Shown: one piece after another, positions 1 through 4,936 of the stretch
Layout: each line of letters begins with the position of its first letter
How positions within the stretch are numbered: the stretch's first letter is position 1
NCBI GenBank assembly: GCA_023230175.1
Contig: JALNXV010000241.1
Location: 1-5,732, forward strand
Source of the DNA: Candidatus Cloacimonadota bacterium
Lineage (GTDB): Bacteria > Cloacimonadota > Cloacimonadia > Cloacimonadales > WRIO01
Length of the DNA stretch: 5,732 nucleotides
Reading direction: 5' to 3'
Notes under the pieces: model-generated
What the model saw: the letters and a program-made list of their open reading frames with translations, nothing else
Database searches by the model: none
What the model was told of the DNA's origin: nothing
Position numbers and translations under genes: made by a program

Positions 1-610
1 AGGGGCGCGGCGATGAGCTTTGGAATGAGGAAGAAATTGATAATGAAGAGGATAAGAAGAAAAAGTCCAACAAAAAGAGACACAAGGACACCGATGCCCG
101 CTGGACAAAGAAGGGCGGGCAGAAATTATACGGCTACAAAACCCACACGAAAATTGATGCAAAAAGCAAGCTGATAAAGAAATCGGTGACGACGAGCGCA
201 GAACAGCACGACTCGGTTCCGACGAAGTTGCTGATTGACAGCGATGATTACGGACAGGAACTGTATGCCGACAGTGCTTACATCGGCAAGAAGGTAAAGA
301 ACCTAATGCGCCGATTCGGGATGAAGTATCGTGTAATCAAACGCAAAGTCAAGGGCAGGGAGCTCAGCAAACGACAGGCAACGCTCAACAGGAAAAACGC
401 CTCACCGCGAGCCCGGGTGGAGCACGTGTTCGGCTATTGCGAGCAAAGTATGCACGGAATGGTCAGTCACGCAGTCGGTTTTGTACGAAATGCCGCCAGA
501 AACATCCTGACGAGTCTGGTTTAGAATATGTTGCGCTATGAGCAAATTCAAAGATTGGGAATGAATTGATTTTATATAACACATTGAACATCAATAAATT
601 ACCACCCCCT
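1..610 (+). mobile_element. Right portion of an IS5-family insertion sequence
   Basis: The transposase remnant and its short 3' tail are the right part of an insertion sequence whose left end is outside the window. Without the left terminal inverted repeat the right end cannot be fixed. GC content falls sharply after about 570, and a C-rich run (ACCACCCCCT, 601-610) is a plausible terminus, so the end coordinate is a guess. The element lies upstream of the cassette array and is transcribed toward it. It could have displaced whatever originally preceded the array. Confidence 0.6.
3..524 (+). CDS. IS5-family transposase, C-terminal part, 5' end outside window
   Basis: This is a DDE transposase fragment, read in an open frame from the left window edge, so its start and first catalytic Asp lie outside. 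Visible family signatures are DTDARWTKKGG followed by LYGYKTH, then the second catalytic Asp in YADSAY (codon 270-272) and the catalytic Glu in ARVEHVFG (codon 420-422). Order and spacing match the IS5 subgroup of the IS5 family. A GTG at 186 is internal to the domain and is not a start. The frame stops at TAG (522-524), where relatives normally have a Tyr-Asn pair. It then continues in frame for 14 codons (NMLRYEQIQRLGMN) to TGA at 567-569, which reads like the natural C-terminus. I infer a nonsense mutation and probably a decaying copy. Base composition is clearly more GC-rich than the cassettes downstream. Confidence 0.85.
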   Translation, partial: GRGDELWNEEEIDNEEDKKKKSNKKRHKDTDARWTKKGGQKLYGYKTHTKIDAKSKLIKKSVTTSAEQHDSVPTKLLIDSDDYGQELYADSAYIGKKVKNLMRRFGMKYRVIKRKVKGRELSKRQATLNRKNASPRARVEHVFGYCEQSMHGMVSHAVGFVRNAARNILTSLV

Positions 611-641
611 AAATTTTTTTTATAAAAATATTGCTAAACTA

Positions 642-671
642 TTGAAAATGAGAAAATAATATGTAACTTTG
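642..671 (+). promoter_or_regulatory. Bacteroidetes-type promoter (TTG, 19 bp, TAnnTTTG)
   Basis: A perfect Bacteroidota -7 box, TAACTTTG (664-671), lies 19 bp downstream of a TTG -33 element (642-644, in ATTG). Transcription would begin around 674-678 and run rightward into the cassette array, making this a candidate array promoter. It lies just beyond the insertion sequence and about 220 bp before the cassette boundary. The assignment rests on motif match and spacing only. Confidence 0.55.
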
Positions 672-674
672 CAG

Positions 675-730
675 CGTCGTTTCCTTTGGGATTTTGTTAA
701 ACGGACTTCGCAAAACTCAGCGGGACGGCG
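675..730 (+). other. Possible structured RNA leader
   Basis: This GC-richer block sits in AT-rich DNA directly after the promoter at 642-671. In RNA, CGUCGUUUC (675-683) can pair with GGGACGGCG (722-730) over nine positions, three of them G-U. Nested inside, GGAUUUUG (689-696) can pair with CAAAACUC (711-718) with one mismatch, leaving a loop around 697-710. The fold was worked out by eye without an energy calculation. It could be a 5' leader structure, part of a small RNA, or a dispersed repeat. The translated frame across it resembles no protein I can identify. Confidence 0.35.
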
Positions 731-761
731 TGAAAAATGTAAAAATAGAAGTCCCATAATA

Positions 762-900
762 TTCGTAAATAAAAATTTTTTTAATAGTTTATTACATAAA
801 TATATTATTATCAGATATATAATTATTAAAGCTAACTTCATATACGCATGTTATAAATTTGTATGTATTTACGAAATTGCGTAAATAAAACGTTAGCAAC
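762..900 (+). other. Left boundary of the cassette array (attI-like or secondary site)
   Basis: The array begins at G892/T893, where GTTAGCAAC marks the start of cassette 1. The DNA just left of it does not form an attC: there is no GCGGT/ACCGC arm pair as in the two sites downstream. It contains an 11-bp direct repeat, CGTAAATAAAA, at 764-774 and at 880-890, the second copy almost touching the crossover point. An inverted 10-mer, TTCGTAAATA (762-771) and TATTTACGAA (866-875), and a local hairpin (ATTTACG/CGTAAAT) are also present. attI sites are non-palindromic and can carry direct repeats for integrase binding, so an attI-like role is possible. A secondary integration site is equally possible. 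Confidence 0.35.
854..861 (+). promoter_or_regulatory. Possible second -7 box close to the array
   Basis: TAAATTTG matches the Bacteroidota TAnnTTTG -7 consensus and lies 31 bp before the cassette 1 boundary, a place where an integron cassette promoter could sit. No good TTTG -33 element is present at the usual 17-23 bp upstream, and such boxes arise by chance in AT-rich DNA, so this is weaker than the promoter at 642-671. Confidence 0.3.
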
Positions 901-3013
901 AAAAATAAGACAGACCCAAACGAAATTGAAAATAAGACTATGTTTAAACAAAAAATAAATAGCGAAACAATATTGATATTGATAATTGTAGTTGCAATAA
1001 TCCTACGTTTTATCAATTACTTTGAAATTCCATTCACTCATGACGAGTTTAGTGCATTGTTTCGATTAAAATTTGATAACTTTTCGGAATTAATAAATAA
1101 AGGTGTTAAAATAGACGGTCATCCTGCTGGTATTCAGGTGTTTCTTTATTATTGGACAAAATTATTTGGTACTCAAGAATGGGTAGTAAAACTTCCATTC
1201 ACTATTATGGGAATATTATCGGTTTATTTAATTTATCTTATTGGGAAAAAGTGGTTTAATGAAACTGTTGGGCTAATTTCGGCATCTTATATTGCCAGTA
1301 TTCAATTTACTGTAATGTATAGCCAAATAGCCAGACCGTACATAAGTGGAATGTTCTTTTCATTATTGATGATTTATTATTGGAGTAATCTTATAATGCA
1401 TTCTGACAAAAGCTTTATTAAAAATAGTTTTCTATTTATAATCTCAACTTCGTTGTGTGCGTATAATCATCATTTTAGTTTATTGTTTGCTGCGATAGTA
1501 GGTATTAGTGGTATTTTCTTCATTCCAAAGAAATTTCGAATTAAATATATATTATCAGGTGTAATGATTTTCATTCTCTATATTCCTCATTTAAAAATTT
1601 TCTATTATCAATTAAATATAGGAGGTGTTGAAGGTTGGTTAGGTAAGCCTCACAATGATTTTCTTGTTGAGTTTATTTATTACATTTTTAATTATTCAAT
1701 ATTTGTAATTGCCTTAACTCTTGGGATAATTTTGTTTGGATTGTTTCATTTTAAAAAAGATACCTTTAACTTAAAGCTGATAACATTATCGTTTGCATGG
1801 TTTATTATACCATTTTTAATCGGATTTCTCTATTCGAGATATGTTAATGCCGTTCTTCAATATTCTGTTTTGATATTTAGTTTTCCTTTGTTATTTTTTA
1901 TACTATTTGGATTTATAAAAAAACAAAACACTAAAATCAATTTTATATTGGTTTTGGTAATTCTTCTAACTAATATTCTAACTCTGATTTATAGCAGAAA
2001 ACATTATGATATTTTTTACAAATCTGTTTATAAACAAATTCTGACAGACTACGAGAACATCAAGAAAGATAATAGTCATACTGTTTATATAATAGATTCC
2101 CATAAAAGAATAACGGACTATTATACTTCCAATTTAGATATTGATACGGACTTTGTTAATTATTCCAACACCTTTGAGAATATAAAAGAATTTAAGAACT
2201 TTCTTGAAACGGGAATAGGTTCTTATGATAAATTATATTTTGGGTGCTTGTCTTCAGTTTCACCTAACATAGTCCCTTTGATTCAGGATTATTTCCCGAA
2301 AATTGAAATTCAAAATAATTATTTTGGAGGTACAACTTATTTGTTTTCAAAGCAATTTAATGAAACAAAAAATACAATTGATAGTCTAAGTTTTGATTCT
2401 ATTAATTCGAAAAGCTGGAGTTCAATTGACTCTTCAAGAATAATTTCAATAAATGATTCAATAAAAGATGATAATGTTTACTTCATGAATAATGATATTG
2501 AATGGGGACCAGCGTATTCATGTGCACTTAAAGATATTATGCGAAATAAAAATAATTTTATAGATATATCCGTAAAAGTAAAATCGAAAGATAATATAGA
2601 CGAAGTAATACTGGTAGGCTCATTAGAATTAAATGGAAAAAGTATTTATTGGAGTGGAACTGAATTCAACGAATTTATTTTATCTCAAGGTGATAATTCT
2701 TATTGGATTATTGTTCATCACTCCATTAAATTATCTGATATTTATTTGAAGCACGATAATATTGTTTTGAAAATATATATTTGGAATAAGGGTAGAAAAA
2801 ACTTTATCATTAATGACTTTAACATTAAGTTAAGAAAAGGAAACCCAATCATTTATGGATTGTTTGAGAAGATATAAATTCCTGTTGCTAACAAGCGGTC
2901 ATAAAACATTGGGGGCGAGGTGGTTATTTGAGCTTCTGTTCTCTCATCAAAGTTCGCTGTACCTTGATAATGGAGTGACTCCGAAATCCCCAACGATTTT
3001 ATACCGCCGGCCG
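893..3013 (+). mobile_element. Integron-type gene cassette 1 (glycosyltransferase)
   Basis: The cassette runs from the T after G892 to the G at 3013, 2,121 bp. Its start, GTTAGCAAC, is the exact reverse complement of GTTGCTAAC (2884-2892), the left end of its own attC. That relation is expected when the two ends join on excision. It contains one gene, with 47 bp before the ATG and 6 bp between the stop codon and the attC, the compact layout typical of cassettes. It is large for a cassette, and I see no clear internal promoter. Confidence 0.8.
940..2877 (+). CDS. GT-C (PMT/ArnT-like, GT39-type) membrane glycosyltransferase
   Basis: The 645-residue protein is probably an integral membrane glycosyltransferase that moves a sugar from a polyprenyl-phosphate donor to an acceptor on the outer face of the cytoplasmic membrane. 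A first membrane helix (about residues 11-28) is followed by a loop with THDE (33-36), the acidic pair expected in the GT-C active site. IDGHPAG (58-64) follows, a motif typical of PMT_2-type proteins. Many hydrophobic helices continue to about residue 355. The last roughly 290 residues are mostly soluble; from about residue 490 they look like a beta-rich domain, perhaps glycan-binding, which I cannot name. The ATG at 940 fits the family N-terminus; no Shine-Dalgarno sequence is evident, as is usual in Bacteroidota. It is the only gene of cassette 1 and stops 6 bp before attC1. Acceptor and sugar cannot be inferred; surface polysaccharide, lipid or protein modification are candidates. Confidence 0.8.
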   Translation: MFKQKINSETILILIIVVAIILRFINYFEIPFTHDEFSALFRLKFDNFSELINKGVKIDGHPAGIQVFLYYWTKLFGTQEWVVKLPFTIMGILSVYLIYLIGKKWFNETVGLISASYIASIQFTVMYSQIARPYISGMFFSLLMIYYWSNLIMHSDKSFIKNSFLFIISTSLCAYNHHFSLLFAAIVGISGIFFIPKKFRIKYILSGVMIFILYIPHLKIFYYQLNIGGVEGWLGKPHNDFLVEFIYYIFNYSIFVIALTLGIILFGLFHFKKDTFNLKLITLSFAWFIIPFLIGFLYSRYVNAVLQYSVLIFSFPLLFFILFGFIKKQNTKINFILVLVILLTNILTLIYSRKHYDIFYKSVYKQILTDYENIKKDNSHTVYIIDSHKRITDYYTSNLDIDTDFVNYSNTFENIKEFKNFLETGIGSYDKLYFGCLSSVSPNIVPLIQDYFPKIEIQNNYFGGTTYLFSKQFNETKNTIDSLSFDSINSKSWSSIDSSRIISINDSIKDDNVYFMNNDIEWGPAYSCALKDIMRNKNNFIDISVKVKSKDNIDEVILVGSLELNGKSIYWSGTEFNEFILSQGDNSYWIIVHHSIKLSDIYLKHDNIVLKIYIWNKGRKNFIINDFNIKLRKGNPIIYGLFEKI

Positions 3014-3019
3014 TTAACT
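2884..3019 (+). repeat. attC site of cassette 1
   Basis: This is an imperfect palindrome with attC architecture. The left outer end GTTGCTAAC (2884-2892) ends in the inverse-core AAC, and the right end is CGTTAACT (3012-3019) with the G/TT crossover at 3013/3014. The left inner arm (2895-2914, GCGGTCATAAAACATTGGGG) matches the reverse complement of the right inner arm (about 2988-3008, CCCC through TTTTATACCGC) apart from a few differences. The outer arms differ by a few bases next to the core, as in attC sites with unpaired bases. Between the arms lie about 70 bp with a smaller hairpin (ATCAA/TTGAT). Strand is given by the cassette gene direction. Confidence 0.85.
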
Positions 3020-3039
3020 AACATTTTAATAACTAACAT
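3015..3039 (+). repeat. Short tandem duplication at start of cassette 2
   Basis: TAACTAACAT occurs at 3015-3024 and again at 3030-3039, a 15-bp period. The first copy contains the cassette boundary and attC core; the second lies just inside the cassette. It may be a chance AT-rich repeat, a slippage duplication, or a trace of an earlier recombination at this junction. Confidence 0.5.
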
Positions 3040-3066
3040 AGAAACAAATTAAAAGAAATAAAAATC

Positions 3067-3510
3067 ATGAATGAAATTAAATTATTTAATGAATCCAACA
3101 GACCAAACCATAAAGAAAAAATGGAGATTGTAGAGTTTCTCTTTCAACATTTGGAGAATTTTGGTGATTTAAAAATGGATATTGAAAAAGCTGTAAATTA
3201 TGCTTTAAAAGAAACAATCTCTTTTGGCGGTTTTATATTACAAGCTTTTGAAGGCGAGAAAATGTCTTGTGTTGTAGTGGTTAATCAAACAGGAATGAAA
3301 GGCTATATTCCCGAAAACATTCTTGTTTATATTGCCACACATAATGAATTAAGGGGTAAGGGAATTGGGAAAAAGATGATGCTTAAAGCAATTGAAATTG
3401 CAGATGGGAATATTGCTCTGCATGTTGAACCCGATAATCCTGCAAGGTTTCTATACGAAAAAATCGGATTTACAAGTAAATATCTTGAAATGAGATACAT
3501 AAAAAAATAA
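3067..3510 (+). CDS. GNAT-family N-acetyltransferase
   Basis: The 147-residue protein has the normal length for a single-domain GNAT enzyme, which transfers an acetyl group from acetyl-CoA to an amine in the cytoplasm. The acetyl-CoA pyrophosphate loop is LRGKGIGKKM (residues 95-104, the R-x-x-G-x-G motif A), preceded by the usual beta strand ILVYIAT (85-91). Near the C-terminus, NPARFLYEKIGF (124-135) is the standard motif B. The N-terminal acceptor half (1-60) is helical and not diagnostic. There is no signal peptide or membrane segment. It is the first gene of cassette 2 and ends 4 bp before the racemase-like gene, so the two are almost certainly co-translated. The acceptor may be a substrate or product of that enzyme, but this is inference. 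No resistance-type aminoglycoside signature was recognised. Confidence 0.85.
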   Translation: MNEIKLFNESNRPNHKEKMEIVEFLFQHLENFGDLKMDIEKAVNYALKETISFGGFILQAFEGEKMSCVVVVNQTGMKGYIPENILVYIATHNELRGKGIGKKMMLKAIEIADGNIALHVEPDNPARFLYEKIGFTSKYLEMRYIKK

Positions 3511-3514
3511 AAAA

Positions 3515-4594
3515 ATGGCTTTTATAACACTAAATATTGAAAAATTAAAATCTAATTTTGAATACCTTAACAAACTATTCAAAGAAAAAAAAATACAGTG
3601 GGCGGTAGTTTCTAAATTGCTTTGTGGAAATAAGGAATATTTGCAAGAACTTCTTAAATTTGACATTTCTCAAATTTGTGACTCAAGGGTAACAAATCTA
3701 AAAATTGTAAAACAAATTAATCCTAATGTAGAAACAATCTACATAAAACCACCAGCAAAACGAGCTGTTAAAAATATAGTTCAATACGCTGATATTAGCA
3801 TGAATACAGAATTTGAAACAATTAAATTGCTTTCAGATGAAGCGCAAAAGCAGCAGAAGGTTCACAAAATTATAATAATGATTGAATTGGGAGAGCTCAG
3901 GGAAGGCATAATGCGAGATGACCTGATAGATTTTTATTTTAGTGTGTTTAATTTAAAAAACATTGAAGTGGTTGGAATTGGAACAAATTTAAGTTGTTTG
4001 TATGGTGTTCTTCCAAACCATGATAAATTAATTCAATTAAGCTTGTATGAGCAATTGATTGAAGCAAAGTTTAACAAGGCAATAAAGTATGTATCAGGTG
4101 GTTCTTCTGTTACTATACCGTTAATTTTTCAAAATTTATTACCCAGGGGAATAAATCATTTCAGAGTTGGAGAATCTCTTTTTTTAGGAACAGATGTATA
4201 TAATAATACCCGTTTAAAGAAAATGGAAACAGATGTTTTCATACTTTACGCTGAAATTATAGAATTAATTAAAAAGCCACAGTTGCCTGATGGAGAATTG
4301 GGAACCAATATGGAAGGACATTCACCTACTTTTGATAACAAGTTATCAGGAAAAACAAGTTATAGGGCAATTATTGACGTTGGTTTATTGGATGTTGATA
4401 AAAAGCATATCATGCCAAATGATAAAAAATGTTCCATCGTAGGCGGAAGTTCTGATATGTTTGTTATAGATTTATCTGAAAATACTAACAACTATAAAGT
4501 GGGAGATTTGCTTGAATTTAAGTTGGATTATATGGGAACCTTAAGAATATTAAATTCAAAATATATTGAAAAAAGAATAAAAAACGTTAGTTAA
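3515..4594 (+). CDS. Alanine/ornithine racemase-family PLP-dependent enzyme
   Basis: The 359-residue protein is a fold-type III PLP enzyme, with an alanine-racemase-type TIM barrel and a C-terminal beta domain, of the group typified by clostridial ornithine racemase. The probable PLP lysine is K34 in AVVSKLLCGN. Group motifs follow: ADISMNTEFETIKLLS (92-107), IELGELREGI (123-132), GIGTNLSC (154-161), SGGSS (194-198, likely phosphate binding) and RVGESLFLG (217-225). The length is normal for the group, and the domain from about residue 240 is complete. It likely interconverts L and D forms of an amino acid; alanine, ornithine or another substrate cannot be distinguished. Start ATG 3515 follows the acetyltransferase stop by 4 bp and gives the expected N-terminus. 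The stop TAA (4592-4594) lies within the first bases of attC2, so gene and recombination site overlap. Confidence 0.85.
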   Translation: MAFITLNIEKLKSNFEYLNKLFKEKKIQWAVVSKLLCGNKEYLQELLKFDISQICDSRVTNLKIVKQINPNVETIYIKPPAKRAVKNIVQYADISMNTEFETIKLLSDEAQKQQKVHKIIIMIELGELREGIMRDDLIDFYFSVFNLKNIEVVGIGTNLSCLYGVLPNHDKLIQLSLYEQLIEAKFNKAIKYVSGGSSVTIPLIFQNLLPRGINHFRVGESLFLGTDVYNNTRLKKMETDVFILYAEIIELIKKPQLPDGELGTNMEGHSPTFDNKLSGKTSYRAIIDVGLLDVDKKHIMPNDKKCSIVGGSSDMFVIDLSENTNNYKVGDLLEFKLDYMGTLRILNSKYIEKRIKNVS

Positions 4595-4721
4595 CAGGCG
4601 GTATATTTTATTGCCGAGATAGTGCGGATTTCAGTGTTTCTGCATCTAATAAACTTTCGTGTAACTTGACAGGTCAGTGCTTCGAAATCGGCAACAAAAA
4701 CATACCGCCAATCCGTTAAAT
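4586..4721 (+). repeat. attC site of cassette 2
   Basis: This second attC-like palindrome is about the same length as the one at 2884-3019. The left end GTTAGTTAAC (4586-4595) carries the inverse core; the right core is GTTAAAT (4715-4721), a perfect GTTRRRY, with crossover at 4715/4716. The left arm GGCGGTATATTTTATTGCCG (4598-4617) mirrors the right arm CGGCAACAAAAACATACCGCC (about 4689-4709) with few mismatches, and pairing extends inward through GGATTTC and GAAATC. It shares the GGCGGTAT arm sequence with the other site, so the two belong to one attC type, as in arrays built by one integrase. No third cassette start or attC is found to the right. Confidence 0.85.
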
Positions 4722-4879
4722 CATAACACCCTGTAATTCAGATACATCAATTGCCACGTCTCTTTAGGGCGTGGATTTGGATTAACCCCCAAAACACAAG
4801 GGCTTTAGCCCAAATTTACAATAATAAAAGGTATGAAGTGAGAAATACTAAATAAGAGATTGCAGAACATAACACCCTG
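4722..4879. repeat. 12-bp direct repeats flanking a 134-bp segment
   Basis: CATAACACCCTG occurs at 4722-4733, directly after attC2, and again at 4868-4879. The bases following each copy are also similar (TAATTCA and ATAATCA). The interval contains the REP-like hairpins. The pair may reflect duplication of a target or of a repeated intergenic module; no function is known to me. Confidence 0.4.
4754..4811. repeat. Pair of REP-like hairpins, possible bidirectional terminator
   Basis: Two short palindromes lie 25 bp apart. The first pairs CCACGTCT (4754-4761) with GGGCGTGG (4767-4774), two of the pairs being G-T. The second is GGGCTTTAGCCC (4800-4811). The GGGCTTTAGCCC form is common in REP-type elements mobilised by IS200-like (RAYT) transposases; that identification is from memory. 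They sit between the convergent cassette genes and recombinase, so they could also stop transcription from either side, although no long U-run follows. Confidence 0.45.
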
Positions 4880-4892
4880 ATAATCAAGTTTT

Positions 4893-4925
4893 AAATCCGA
4901 AATCCGCCCTCCGAAATCCGAAATC
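4893..4925. repeat. Short AAATCCG repeats
   Basis: AAATCCG is tandemly repeated (4893-4906). After a CCCT spacer, CCGAAATCCG appears again (4911-4920), followed by AAATC. It lies just past the 3' end of the recombinase gene. It resembles low-complexity intergenic repeats seen in Bacteroidales genomes; I attach no function. Confidence 0.4.
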
Positions 4926-4936
4926 AAAATAGCCCC

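Larger units (their letters stand above)
3014..4715 (+). mobile_element. Integron-type gene cassette 2 (acetyltransferase + racemase)
   Basis: The cassette is 1,702 bp, from the T after G3013 to G4715. Its start, GTTAACTAAC (3013-3022), is the exact reverse complement of GTTAGTTAAC (4586-4595) at the left end of its attC, confirming both limits. It carries two tightly spaced genes rather than the usual one. The first ATG lies 53 bp into the cassette, and the last stop codon falls inside the attC. No Bacteroidetes-type -7 box is seen before the first gene, so expression probably depends on read-through from upstream. Confidence 0.8.

Noticed and set aside
669..884. A 71-codon frame in the region before the array
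   Set aside because: It starts inside the promoter -7 box, crosses the foldable leader, and becomes low-complexity AT-rich sequence with no recognisable domain.
600..892. A third attC immediately left of cassette 1
   Set aside because: The region has a core-like G/TT at 892 and a GTTAAAC at 696-702, but no GCGGT/ACCGC arm pair or long inverted complementarity, so it does not qualify.
620..1016. Minus-strand frames in the AT-rich leader and the start of the glycosyltransferase gene
   Set aside because: They are hydrophobic translations of AT-rich DNA; one lies largely antisense to the first membrane helix of the glycosyltransferase.
2855..3052. A 65-codon frame overlapping the end of the glycosyltransferase gene
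   Set aside because: It runs through the attC palindrome of cassette 1; its codons are explained by the recombination site and it resembles no protein.
2884..4721. CRISPR-like interpretation of the repeated palindromes
   Set aside because: Only two copies exist, 1.7 kb apart with genes between them, and each is a 136-bp palindrome; there are no regularly spaced short repeats.
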